NCBI GenBank assembly: GCA_013400115.1
Contig: VXBP01007098.1
Coordinates: forward strand, 1,116,001 to 1,180,000
Length of the DNA: 64,000 nt
Direction: 5' to 3'
Origin: Rhinopomastus cyanomelas
Taxonomy: Eukaryota > Chordata > Aves > Bucerotiformes > Rhinopomastidae
The position numbers and the translations under genes are program-made. The notes beneath the pieces were generated by a model. That model saw nothing but the letters and a program-made list of their open reading frames with translations. It searched no databases and had not been told where the DNA came from. The stretch's first letter is position 1. Each line of letters starts with the position of its first letter. Below are positions 1-10,822 of this stretch, one piece after another.

Positions 1-2465
1 TCTAGTTTCAGAAGACCAGCAATTTCTAGCAAAGCCAAGCAGCTTTCTACCTGGCTTGCTTTCAGGATGACAAGGCGGCCATTTTTTGCTAAGAGTTCTA
101 TACACTGGGCAACTTTCTCCAGCGTTTTCCAAGATAAGCTGAGGTAATCCTTCGGCAGCTTGTTTTCTGATGGTTCTTCCAAAGGGTCAACAGGTTTGCA
201 AGCAGACAGGGTTTCTTCATGCCAAGGGATGTTACCTGCAGATAGCTGCTGAAGTGGCAGAGCTACTGAATCGCTGGGATCAGTGGGCAGTATCTGCGCA
301 AACTGATGAATGAGACTGGTCAGAAAAGCACAATGCAGGACCTTCATCTCTGGAAGAAAGGAGCTGTGTATCAAACCAAGAGATGTCTTTCCAATGCTGG
401 TGGAAGGCTCCTGGTCTGTGAGAGGTTCCTTAGCTTGGGTTGACAGTATTGTCTCTAGAAGCACATTTGCAATGTACTCTACATCTTTGACGGAAATATA
501 CGGCAACAGAATAGTCAAGTTGGAGATAACAAGGTGCCAGTGTGCTGTGGGGTAGGTAAGATCACTTATTGTGCCAATATCTCCATCCCACGGTTCAGAT
601 TCTCCCCTGCTCATGCTGGATCTCCCAGACTCCAGAATGAAAGCTGCAGCATGCTGCAAGGCCTGTAGGTCATCTTCGCTCTGCATTAGTGTCGACTTCA
701 TTTTCTGAAGTGTGAGGAGTTCTAAGCAATACTTACTAGTGGAGACAAAACTATTTACAAGTTCCATTACTCTCTCCCAGCAGTGCCCCTCCATACCAGA
801 GAGGAAAGCTGGAATGCCCCAGTGCCTTGCACCGGGCTCAGTCACAGCACCAGCAATTTCAGCAGCTGGAGACACGTATTTACAGCAGCTAACACCAAAC
901 AAAGTGTCCATCTCAACCCAAGTGTAAACAAGGAGGAGAGCAGAGTTACTGGCCTTTCTTAGCCATAGTTCTGTCTTTTCTTTCTCTCTTCTAGGAGCCT
1001 GCAGCAGCTCCATCAGTGGCTGAATTATTCCCTTCTGCAGCTTTGCCAGCAGACTCTGAGTGCGAAGGACCACAGGGGAAGGACTGGTATCATCTAGGCT
1101 TCTCATGTTGAACAGAAAAGCATGCAGCACTGAAGTCACTGACTGCAGCTTCAAGGCCATATCAACTGACCCTTCAACAGCAGGAACAATAAAGGTTTGA
1201 CATTTGTCTACAAAGAGAAACAAAATGTCAAGAATCTGGTTCGGTGGCAGTTCAAGAAGACACTCCTGAAGCTTTGCAGTCAGACCAGCAGAGAAGACAG
1301 GGAGCCTCAGTTCATCAGCAGCTGGATGGCAAATGACCATTAGCACGTTCTCAAAGAGCCGTGGGAACTGACGTAGTTTGGAGTAGGTCTGAAACAGGGT
1401 GTTGATGAGAGCCTCTTGGGGCTTCTTCGTACGCAGCTCGGACACCTCAGCATCAATCCAAGCTGAGGCCACCAAGTCATCGAGGTCTGGCTCAACTATA
1501 AGGTGGTTTAATGATATCAAGAGTTTAAGACACCTGAACCAAGCAGGGATGGAAGCTTGGGAGTGCCTCAACAACATCTGCGCTAGCTTGCGGTAAAACA
1601 CAAACTGCACTTCCTTGTGCCGGATGCGGTCACTGGCAATGTTATAGATATCATTGCTAAGCACCAAGTTCAGGAGCTGCTCCAAAGCAAGGAGCTCCAT
1701 GCTCCAGTCCCCAGGGGAGAGCGTATCCTCCCTCACACCCTGCTGTAGGCCAGAGAGCCTGAGACACTCAAAAAGCCTGCAGAGCATGTGGAAACACAAG
1801 AGGTGGTTCTCTGCCTTACAGTATGAGTCCACAAAGAGCTTATATAGCAGGGACACTGAATCAGCCACCACTGCTCCATGGAGGGCAGGTTCACAAAAGT
1901 CACTGCCCAGCTTGGTCTGGACTACACCGACTGGCAGCAAAAGACTTTTCAAAGCTCCTTTCTTCTTCTGGAGTTCCTGTTCTGGAAGAAGCTCCTCTCT
2001 GTAGGATGGGAAAAGCTCCGACTGGAATAACCCAGCCTGCAGCAAAGTTTCTACCTGGTTTCGAATTTCCCTGCTCAGGTGCTGGCGTACATGGTTATCA
2101 TCTGCTTGTGTCCAGCTTCTCACGGTCAGCAGGTGCTTCAGGAGCAGACATGGCTGGAGCAAGTGACTTGTCACTTGCCCGAACACACGATTTGGGTTGG
2201 TTTGCTGCCTCTGGATCAGGAGGTACTGACTAAAGGTCATGTGGAGGACACTGAACAAACGGGAATCCACAGCGTTGTCAGAAGCCAGTTGTTGACAGGC
2301 CAGCTTGGCCAGGTTGCTGAGGAGATCAACGAGGAGCTCACACTTGGCCGTGTAAATAATGGAGAGCAAAGGAGTAGAAAGGATGCCACTGGAGCAACTC
2401 AGCACTGTGCTAATGTTTGGCTGTGCTTTTTGAGAACAGGCCTCCGATAACCTTCCATTTATTAC
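1..2465 (-). CDS. URB2: URB2 large exon (partial)
   Basis: The acceptor on the minus strand reads CAATCTCCAG|GTAATA, with the exon beginning at 2465 in phase 0 as VINGRLSEAC. The frame stays open for 821 codons to the window edge. It covers residues 102 to about 922, including the LLQPCLLLKHLL, VADSVSLLYKLFVDSY and SNDIYNIASDRIRHKE stretches shared with human URB2. A very large exon in this gene is the usual vertebrate arrangement. Open frames seen on the plus strand across this interval are antisense shadows. Confidence 0.95.
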
Positions 2466-5245
2466 CTGGAGATTGACAAAAAAACCAAAATCATCAATTT
2501 TGCACACAAAGATAAAGCTCGTCATAATGAACCAACAGAGCCTTCAGTGAGCTCTGGCTGCAAGAAGAAAGCAACAGGCTACTGCTGGTTCTCTCACACA
2601 GTAGTCCTCAAAAGTTGCAGCTCCTCTGTCCAGAAATGTGTCCCTGCATTTGTGTGCACCACAGAATATCTGATATCTGGAATGTGAAGGACAGTTCTGC
2701 CTCCTGTTTGAGGGATACACAGTTCTGAAGCATTAAGGGTTACTTGAACATGCAATGCCATTCCTTTTCTCAAATTGTGTGAATTCCCCTACCTTTCTCC
2801 TTTGATTTCCTTTTCATTTGCTCCTTTTTCTTACCTCCAGATAATTTTGTCAGCAAACAGTCAGTAGCAATTTAGAAAACTTCCTCTATTCCACAATTAA
2901 AATCCTCAGCTGCCTCCTTTCATCTTGTCTGCTACGGTTCATCTCAAGCCTCACTGGATTAACACAAGATCCTTAAATTCTAAACATGTTTAAATGCTAA
3001 CAAGATTCTTACATTCTTTATACTCCATCACATTTGTATTTGCTCTTTAGAGTGCTATGTCCTGTAACCTTCACCTAATCTTCATCCAGACAGATTTTCA
3101 CACCCAGATCACATTTCAGTTTGTCACACTTTCTCAATAACATTTCTGAAGCCAGATTTCATCCACATTCACAACTCAATTTCTGCTGGTAAAGATAATC
3201 CCCTACAGCTTCCTTCCAAATAAAAGGGTCATTCTGACCACCTCTGCTGCTATCCACTAATTTCTGCTCTTTCTGTAACCAGGAAGCTGAATAAAAAGTT
3301 ACACTTTGTGGTTCAGATCTGAACTGTAACACATTTACTTTCAGATGAGGCCAAAATAATGATATAAACATCAATAATTACTCAGTGCTACCACTGTTCA
3401 GAGCTATCATAAGAAGCTGCAGGGTCTACTCACAATGACGAGCTCCACAGTGGGGGAAAATCTCTCTCTCGTTAAGACTCCCAGGCCAAAGGCAATACAA
3501 GCAGTAAATAATATGGAAGAGTTATGCAACTCAGCCTTTACTTACTGTTGAAAGACTTAAACCACCTTCTGACAGTTTGAAGTTAAAGATACAGAGGAAG
3601 ATTACAATAAGAATGATCTGCTCTTTTCAGCCTTACTGCTGGACAAATCTAAACCGTATTAGAGAACAGAATCAGAGAAGTTTTTAGTACAAGTTCTAAA
3701 AGCCATTAGATTGTGTATGTCATGTAACACTATGCTGTGAGAAAGAGCCACATACAGTACAAGTTGAACACTGCTATCCAGCATGTTATAAGATATCCAG
3801 TTTTAGTTACCTGTGCAACTGAAAAACTGAGACCAATTGTCTTCCCACTCTTTAGGAGATTCTGTAGTTTTTTACTATGGATAATGTTGTCTAGATAGGC
3901 CCAGAGTTTCTCAACAACTTCATCCTCCAGTTCAGATTTCTTATTGTAGTATGAAACCAATGCATGGCTCACCCAGTCAAGTAATACCTGTCAAAAAAAG
4001 GGAAGATAAGATGATCTTTAATAACTTCCAAGTGAAAACAAGACAAAAGTAGTACCTTTTCACAATTACACCACTAACGCTTTGAGAACTGCTGCAGAAC
4101 AGGCCTGAAGGAGCAGAGGAGCCTTATAAGTTTTAATTCCTATGAGCTTTTGTTCTATATCTTGTGTTGGCCCTGTGCTGCCCTGTTACCATCCCAAATT
4201 ATCTTTTAGGAGTCAACATCCCAAGGCCTTTTCACCAACACCTAATTCTGACAGTCTTTAAAATCAAAACTTAAAGAATCAGATGGCATTCTCTGACAAC
4301 TGGTATTCCTTTCACATCATCCTCTCATATGTTTGAATCTCCTACCTAGAAAGTCAGGCCCAGGAATTTAGACATGTGAACACCAAAAAAGTTTGAAACC
4401 TACTAATTTAAAGCACTGATTTACAAACAAATTGATGGTGTGTGGGTGGATCTAATATTCTAAGTAGTTGAAAGAACAAGAAGTCAAAATATGGAACTCA
4501 GATGGTGCAAACCCTAGACTCCACAAACCTACCACACTAGAGGTGCAGCACACTTGAGGAAGCACTGAACAGACCATCAGTAAACTAGGTAAAATGAAAA
4601 GACTGAAGGGGACAAGATGCGTCCCAACCATCTTCCAAGGAAATGCCCCCAAATCCAGAGTCCATTTTTCCCACAAACACATATTCAGAGTGTTGGAAAA
4701 CCCTCACGTAGCTACAGTCAGTTCGCTCACCCTAAAGTCTTTCACTATCACAAGTATCAGATTTTAGAGTATCCTGTATAGAATCTAATAACAAGTGCTA
4801 ACAGCTCTGAAGATATTGCTTTCTCATCTAACTGCAAGATAGAACACATACTACCCTATCCATAAGGCTCTTTCTTTCTGCCCTAATGCAGATCTTTTTG
4901 CTGAAGCAAACGTAAAGACAATGTTATGAAAACATTTCATACAACCACTCAGAAATAAAGAGCCACACACAATTCACCACCAGTGCTATGCCTGCACTAC
5001 TACCTAGGGCCAAAACCTGAAACAACAGCTAGGTCTGAATTTTATCAGAGTCACCTTTAATAGCAATTAACTGTTGAGGCCTTTCTCTTTTTCACTGTTT
5101 ACTGCTAAAAAGCACTTACTTGCTCCTTGTTAGGAAGAACACACTGGTGAGAAATCCACGCAAAATGTGCAAGCTTGAGTTTGTCTTCCCAAGAAGTCCT
5201 GGCACTTTTCAGCTTCCGATAGATCCCAGAGTAGATTGCAGCCAT
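1..5245 (-). CDS. URB2: URB2 ribosome biogenesis protein (5' part, spliced, runs off left edge)
   Basis: URB2 (human KIAA0133; counterpart of yeast Urb2/Npa2) is a large nucleolar protein needed for early 60S pre-ribosome assembly. The coding exons here, in minus-strand order, are 5245-5120, 3987-3811 and 2465-1. Lengths of 126, 177 and 2465 nt keep phase 0 at both junctions and give about 922 residues with no stop. The family usually has about 1500, so the C-terminal part lies beyond position 1. The N-terminus MAAIYSGIYRKLKS, then TSWEDKLKLAHFAWISHQC, matches the human protein as I remember it almost residue for residue. Later stretches such as IPAWFRCLKLLISLNHLI and LIVEPDLDDLVASAWIDAEV are equally clear. 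The sequence is Leu-rich and helical, typical of this repeat-like scaffold. The gene diverges from TAF5L across a shared CpG island. The identification is very secure; the only open point is the position of the noncoding first exon. Confidence 0.96.
2466..3810 (-). other. URB2 intron between second coding exon and large exon
   Basis: This is AT-rich intronic DNA of 1345 bp. I see no repeat copy that I can name and no further coding exon; the two flanking exons join in phase 0. Confidence 0.7.
3811..3987 (-). CDS. URB2: URB2 second coding exon
   Basis: This exon has 177 nt and 59 codons (residues 43-101), running VLLDWVSHALVSYY through TIGLSFSVAQ. The acceptor is TTTGACAG|GTATTAC and the donor CACAG|GTAACT, both in phase 0. 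The text LLDW...LQNLLKSGKTI is the human URB2 pattern, which confirms the exon. Confidence 0.93.
3988..5119 (-). other. URB2 intron between first and second coding exons
   Basis: Intron of 1132 bp with GT-AG ends. No CR1 copy, RNA gene or conserved ORF is recognisable. The short open frames here have no family resemblance that I know. Confidence 0.7.
5120..5245 (-). CDS. URB2: URB2 first coding exon
   Basis: This exon encodes residues 1-42, MAAIYSGIYR through LPNKEQ. The start codon is 5245-5243, and the donor after 5120 reads CAA|GTAAGT. A plausible acceptor (pyrimidine-rich stretch then GGAG) lies just upstream, with the exon beginning near 5263. That leaves an 18-nt untranslated leader here, so the rest of the 5' UTR should be in a separate exon inside the CpG island. 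The open frame continues upstream past the ATG, but that part is CR1 sequence and is not conserved protein. Confidence 0.93.
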
Positions 5246-5309
5246 GGGGACAACAGACGGGGTCTCCGAAGGCAGAGAAGAAGCTGGAATGCCAAGTGAG
5301 AAGGTGAGT

Positions 5310-5690
5310 TGGGGTTTGTCCAGCCTGGCAAAAAGAAGGCTCTGGAGAGACCTTATAGCAGCCTTCCAAGTGCTTGAAGAAGGGAGCAACATGAATACTG
5401 GAGGGACCTTATATGAAGGACTCTAGTGATAGAACAAGGGGAAATGGTTTCTAGCTGAAAGATGGGAAACTTGGATCAGATCTTGGGAAGAAACTCCTCC
5501 CTGTGCAGGTGGTGAGGCTGCCCAGGGAGGTTGTGGCTGCTCCATCCCTGGAAGTGTTAAAGGCCAGTTTGGATGGGGCTCTGGACAGCCTGGTCTGGTG
5601 AGAGGTTTCCCTGCCCATGGCCGGGGTTTGGAACTAAGAGATCTCTGTGGTCCCTTCCAACCCAAACCACTCTATGACTGCATGAAGGCC
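5310..5690 (+). mobile_element. CR1 LINE 3' end in URB2 5' region
   Basis: This is a diverged CR1 tail in plus orientation. It carries the hallmark blocks 'gaagaaactcctccctgtg', 'gcccagggaggttgtggctg', 'gccagtttggatggggctct', 'ggtttccctgcccatgg' and the terminal 'ggtcccttccaacccaaacc'. It lies between the URB2 start codon exon and the CpG island, so it sits in the presumed first intron of URB2. Confidence 0.9.
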
Positions 5691-5970
5691 GCAGGCCAGA
5701 ACACCGGCCACGCGCGCCCGGCTCAGGACGTGGCCACCGCCCCACTCGGCTCCTCCCCAGAGCGGGGCCCATCAACCCCCGCCTCTCCTCTCTCCTCCTC
5801 CGGCTCTCCCCAGGCCCCCGACTCCAAGGACCCCTCTCTCGCCTCACCCGCCCAGCCGCTCCTTCACGCTCCCGCCACCCTGCTCGCTGACCTCCGGCCC
5901 CGGCAGGCAGTGCCAACCGATCGCCGATCGCAGCGTGGCTGGAAGGGGGTTAGTTCGCTCACTCGCGCCC

Positions 5971-5975
5971 ATTGG
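5971..5975 (-). promoter_or_regulatory. CCAAT box (ATTGG on plus strand)
   Basis: CCAAT reads on the minus strand within the context CCAATGGGCG inside the CpG island, about 40 bp upstream of the first ATG of the presumed TAF5L leader. A single NF-Y-type motif is suggestive only. Confidence 0.45.
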
Positions 5976-5997
5976 CGGCTGCAGGGCGGCTGCGCGN

Positions 5998-6202
5998 GCC
6001 GCCGCTACCACCATGGAGCGGCAGCCGCCAGCCGGGTCCCGGGCAGCGCCCCCAGCCCGGCCACCGGCACCAGCCCCTAGCCGAGGCGGCGGCGCCTCCT
6101 CCCGCACAGGCAGCGCCTGGCGCCGCTGTGCGCAGTGACAGCACCTCGCCGGGACCTCCCGCGCGCCTCGCCGCCGCCTCCAGCCGCCGCCTGCGATGCT
6201 CA
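5998..6202 (+). other. TAF5L: TAF5L noncoding first exon (inferred)
   Basis: The 3' end is set by the donor ATGCTCA|GTGAGTGG at 6202/6203. The 5' end is only a guess. The exon must exist because the coding start at 10681 lies three bases after an acceptor. It contains an upstream ORF of 41 codons that starts in a strong context (CACCATGG, ATG at 6013, stop at 6136-6138), and a second ATG at 6196. Confidence 0.6.
6013..6138 (+). other. Upstream ORF in TAF5L leader
   Basis: ATG in a near-perfect Kozak context (ACCACCATGG) opens a 41-codon frame, MERQPPAGSR through SAWRRCAQ, ending in TGA at 6136-6138, before the donor at 6202. The peptide is Pro/Ala/Arg-rich as expected from GC-rich DNA, with no family resemblance. 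If transcription begins upstream of 6013, it would be translated before the TAF5L start. Confidence 0.45.
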
Positions 6203-7079
6203 GTGAGTGGTGGCGGGAGGGGAGCAGGGAAGGAGGGTGTGGGGGGTGTTTCAGGCCGGTGGCGGGAGCGGGACCCGCTGGGCCGCCTCGTGGTTCGGGC
6301 CCACAGGCCCGCGGCTCCCGGGAGGCCTTTGGGGGGGGGCGGGCGCGGCCCTCGGGAAGGCCCCGGGTGAAGCCGCGGCCCGCAGGTGTCCGAGCGGGCT
6401 TTTCCCCTTGCATTCCTCCTTGGAAAGTGCGTGGGGCTAAGTAGCTGCTTTTTATAGCCCTGCGTAGCTCTTTACTTCTTTTTATTTCGATCCTGACAGC
6501 GAAGGACTTTTACGTTCGCTTCACTTAAGTGTTCGGGCTCCTCCCGGCCTTCCCCGCCCCGTCGGGTTTCTCTTGGTAGGGCCCAGAGGTCGTCTCGGAG
6601 GAGGAGGAAGTGTTGGGAGGCGGAGGCCGAAGGTGTGAGGTGTTTGTGGTGAGGGGTGAAACCTAGGTCCTGCCCAGGGACCACACAGGGGTATCAGACA
6701 GTGAATCATGGTTCAGGTTCTTGGATTTTGCAAAGCTTAATGGTGATCCCGACGTAGGTCCAGTGTAGATGAACGCAGGCTCTTCCGGAATTAAAACTGG
6801 TTTATCTCAGCTTCTGGTGTGAACGCTGGCTCAGGCAAAAGCCTTATCCATAGTTCCTGATCCCTGCAGCACCGAGACGCTTTGTCTCCCTGTCAACTTG
6901 TCATGTTCCTGGCTTTTGGTATTGCACCACCTTCAGCTCGAGGCTTACAGTTACCTTCGTATTTGCTTCTTTATTTTGAATTTTTATCGAATCTTGAATT
7001 AGCCTAATATAATAGAATTAAAAATGAGGTGATTTAGTATCATTGGTAGACTCCAAATTCTGCCTGTAGTGGTATGACA

Positions 7080-7220
7080 TCGAGAGGTTGTGGAGTCCCC
7101 TTCTCTGGAAGTATTCAGAACCCTCCTAGACATTCTTATGTGACCTGCTCTAAGTGGTCCAGCTCTGCCAGGGGGGAATTGGACTAGATGATCTCCTTCC
7201 AACTGCTGTCATTCTGTGTG
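7080..7220 (+). mobile_element. CR1 LINE 3' tail
   Basis: It starts with 'gaggttgtggagtccccttc' and ends with 'ttggactagatgatctcctt' and 'ccaactgctgtcattctgtg', the canonical CR1 3' end in plus orientation. It is a short 5'-truncated copy in TAF5L intron 1. Confidence 0.85.
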
Positions 7221-8994
7221 AAGGGATAGACGATGGTAATTCTGTATCTACAGCTGAGGCCTGACACAGTTCACGGCAGGAAATAGTCTAAATGTGCTTT
7301 TATGGGTTGTTTCATTTGGCTTATTATTTTTTAATGGTTTGGGGTATTTTTTTTAAGATTGTTTGCCCTTGTTTCTTCCCCAATGCTGAGGTCCTTCCTT
7401 GGCCTATTAAAATGAACAGGTTGCTATCCTGGCATCAGGACAGGAATTAAGAGTCTTTAAAAGCAGATTTTCCAATTCTAACGTTCAAGCTCTTTTCCCT
7501 TATGTCTGCATTGGCAATATTTAAAGGCTGTGGAATCTGCCTAAGCCTGTACTTGAGGTGTAGCATAGGCAGGAAATGAATTTCCTTGGCCCAGTGCTTA
7601 GTACACAGCTAGTTTCCAGCTCCTCTAGGAAGAAGGAGCTGGTGATGCATATTGCAATATTTTGGGGCTCAAAAAAAGTTAACTGGAAATTCTTTTTTTT
7701 CATTTGTGCTTCAATTTGTGACACTGCAGAAAGATGCTTCAGTGGTGCTGTGCAGACTCCTAATATGATCTTCCTTCTCTCTTCCCTTACATATTCTGCT
7801 TATCAGTAAAAGTAGTTAATGGCATTAGTAGTTATTGTTCTAATTAACGCTTGGAGAAGAATGAGACAGTTGGGATTTGTGAGCAGTTGTTTCTAGCTTT
7901 CTGCAGGCAGGGATTGCTACATGTGTTTCCTATTTTGGAGGTTATCTTCAGTGGTGAGAGCTAGAGGTTAAAATGGCAGACCTGTCCTTTTTTTTACCTT
8001 TTGAATTTTGTGTTGTTGACCTGTTGTGAACTGACTCAGCTTGAACCCAGATAAAGGTAGCCTGTCCTTACGTTTATTTTATTACACTTTCAATTTCTGG
8101 TGCTTGATAAAGAATGTTTGTAGGAGTGTTGGTTCTGCTCTTCTTGTCCTTCTCCTATGACATTGTGCTTTGTAATGCTGTGAGTGAAGTACGAAGGCAA
8201 AAGTGAAGGAAGACACAAAAACCTGAAATAAAGGTAGGGGTGATGGTGTCTGATGCCGTGGTTCTTTTTGAGGAAGGTACTTTTCCTGTAACATAGTTCC
8301 TGTTCTGTCACCTGGGATTCGAGGAAGAGATCTTAAGATGTTCTGCTCATAACACTCAGTGCTCTGACTGACAAGAGGAGAAAACAGTGTGTGAGAGGAG
8401 CAGGAAACTGTACAGATTGTGTAAAGCAGCTGCAAACAGCACCTTGCCAGCCTTGGCTGAAGCAACTGGGGCTTCCCTGTTATTCCCAAAGCTCCAAAAC
8501 TTGGAGGTGAATCAGCTGCCAGTGACTGCTGCTTTCCCAGGCCCTTCTCTCTTGCTGCTAAAATGTTTGATCTTGATGTGAGAATTTGAGACTCCTAGCT
8601 AACTTAGTGCTTTTTTTGCCTATCATTTAAAATTTGCAGTTTTCTCTGTTGGTTATCTGCTCCTTCAGCAGCTTACACTACATGCTCTCTCTTTGCAGTC
8701 AAACCGCAGACCTGAGGCTGATTGGCACAGTTCTGGCTGGCTAAACCACTTCAGAAACATCGAGTTGAATCTGTTCCACCTCGTTTTTGGGAGCGAGGTT
8801 CTTTTGAATTATAAGCCAAATACATTAATCTAGATGCAAACGGTCCAAAATTGTTTCTGGACCTGCCATAAGCGCTCAAATATAATTAAGTTGCTACCCA
8901 GGTCTAAACTGTATGACAGTTTAAGTGCAGAGGTGTTAGTGTGGACATGGGCACGTCACTGGTACGTGAGTCTATGCTGCTAGCTGAATTGCAG

Positions 8995-9060
8995 AATGGT
9001 AACAAAGGTTGATCTTGATGATCTTTTCCAACAAAAGACATTCAGTGATTCTGTAGCCTA
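8995..9060 (+). mobile_element. CR1 LINE terminal fragment
   Basis: The short stretch 'gttgatcttgatgatctttt' followed by 'ccaa' and 'cagtgattctgtag' matches the last ~60 bases of CR1. Only the terminus remains. Confidence 0.6.
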
Positions 9061-9238
9061 ATAGGTTGCAAATCTTATTCAGAATGGTTTTTTAGGATTT
9101 AGTTCAAAATGTTTTAGAATCAGCTAAGATGCTGGTCCATCCCTGTGTCCACCCTTATTCGAGGTCTTCATTAGGCTTCTATCCTAACTAACACTTTCTG
9201 TGCCGCACAAATCTGTAGTGTTTGAGACAGAGTAAGTC

Positions 9239-9562
9239 TTGGATGTAATTTCTTTAATTGTGGGGAATGTGAAAAGGAAGTTTGGAGTGGAAAAAGTTGT
9301 GGTTGAAACCGATACTTTTAATGGGTCCATTTGGAAATGCTTTCAAAACTCCACACCTGTTGATGTTCCTACCCCACCCTCAACAGTTACTTCACCTGTG
9401 AGAACAAATGGAAATATTAATATTAATGAAAGTTTTCACCAAAGCATACAGGTTTGCAATTCCACAGATGAGTTCAAAGTAACTTTTGCTGAAACCTTGC
9501 ATCCCTGTACACTTAGGACTTATTGCTGTAACAACTACACTGAAGAACTGAAGTGGGTATAA
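9239..9562 (+). other. Unexplained 107-codon open frame in TAF5L intron 1
   Basis: The frame starts with an alternative codon (TTG), so no ATG marks a start, and ends at TAA near 9562. The translation is Thr/Asn/Ser-rich with several Cys, for example STPVDVPTPPSTVTSPVRTN. I recognise no family and see no splice-site pair making it an exon. It is most likely a chance frame; listed because nothing else explains this stretch. Confidence 0.12.
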
Positions 9563-10680
9563 GAAAAGGTTCCTTTATGACCGTATTTGTGAAGTTGTCA
9601 TTCTGTTAGAAATATGGTCTTCTATGGGGCAGGAGCAGGGAGAGACATCCTTCTCTCTAAGAAGTTGCATTTCATCAGATTTAGCTACTCAAATGAGAAA
9701 GCATATGCACTTGTAAAACATATGCAGGTCACTGGTAATGGGGCTGTAGAGAGTGGAACTGTCTGGAGACAGGTTTTACTTACTATTCTGGTAGAGTAAA
9801 AGTGTTGCTTAGTTAGGTTTTATTTAAAGCCTTTTAAGTTATCTTAAAATGTAGGTGTTCTGTGTAAAAGCAGTGACCATCACAAAGGATTGGTGGCAGT
9901 CAGGGTGTCTTGAAACAGCAAGAGAGCTGTTGCATTCATCTTCCTGAGGTTCTTTTGTTACAAGCCCAAGGCTAAAAGCTAGCATTGGGCTTCTTGTGGT
10001 TTTGAGATACTACCAAGTGGTGGTTGCGAGGATGCCTTTCAATTTTTTTATATAAAGGATTTTTTTTTTTAATTTATCTGATTTTTTTTTTCTGGGGACT
10101 TCACATCACTGGTCTGGATCTAACCGTTGAATTCAAGCAGTAAGCTCTTGATCCCTAAATAGGTGTGAAATTTAAAGCATTATGATTCTGAAATTTCCTT
10201 CTTTATGTATTAATTTCTCACTCCCATGACACTTTTGCAGTTGTTTTGTTGGTTAGTCAGGCGGAGGAATCAGAAAATGGCTGAAGAATACACAAACTGC
10301 TACTATAGAAAAGCAAGAAGAAACATTCCCTTTCTAGGAGTTATTTTTTAACAAAATCAGATGCTTTACTCACCACTGTAGTTTTAGTCCAGAATCCTCA
10401 AAGCTTTTTTTTTTTTTAACTCTTTAGTAAAATTAGTAGAATTAGGCAGCAAAATGTCTTCACAGATCTGATTCACAGTGTCTAGTTATGCCTTAACAGG
10501 TAGGCATTTGCCTCTCAGTACTCTGTTTTGTAGTTCAGTAACGAAGGTGTTTCACTTTGGCAGTGGAAATAACTGAGCTAGCTGTTCTGCATCGGTTTTA
10601 GTACCGTTGTGGTGTGAGTTCCTCTTAGCCTTATACCTACACAGCAAGAGCCTCGTCATTTTGTTCTTTCTTTTCAGGTC

Positions 10681-10822
10681 ATGAAACGCGTACGCACAGA
10701 ACAGATTCAGATGGCAGTGTCCTGCTACCTCAAGCGCCGTCAGTATGTGGACTCGGAAGGTCCCCTAAAACAAGGGCTGAGGCTGTGCCAGACTGCTGAA
10801 GAGATGGCAGCTAATCTCACAG
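10681..10822 (+). CDS. TAF5L: TAF5L coding exon with start codon
   Basis: The acceptor CTTTTCAG|GTC precedes ATG by three bases, and the donor is CACAG|GTAAAC. The exon gives residues 1-47 plus one base, MKRVRTEQIQ through EEMAANLT, containing the LisH-like dimerisation helix. Confidence 0.94.

Larger units (their letters stand above)
5690..6420. promoter_or_regulatory. CpG island, bidirectional URB2/TAF5L promoter
   Basis: Sequence composition switches abruptly to very GC- and CpG-rich DNA between two divergent genes. An inverted CCAAT box (ATTGG, 5971-5975; NF-Y type) sits near the centre, followed by the likely TAF5L first exon ending at 6202 (CTCA|GTGAGT). No TATA box is visible, as expected for housekeeping bidirectional promoters. 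One undetermined base (n) occurs at 5997, probably a sequencing difficulty in GC-rich DNA. Transcription start sites are inferred, not seen. Confidence 0.85.
6203..10677 (+). other. TAF5L intron 1
   Basis: This intron separates the leader exon from the start-codon exon. It holds two CR1 tails (7080-7220, 8995-9060), several poly-T tracts, and an unexplained 107-codon open frame at 9239-9562. I see no RNA gene or additional exon. Confidence 0.65.

Noticed and set aside
310..2450. Several plus-strand open frames of 65-136 codons across the left end
   Set aside because: They are antisense to the large URB2 exon, whose minus-strand frame is open for 821 codons and matches the human protein.
5844..6413. 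189-codon minus-strand frame through the URB2/TAF5L CpG island
   Set aside because: Pro/Arg/Gly-rich low-complexity translation in CpG-island DNA, with an undetermined base inside; no family resemblance.
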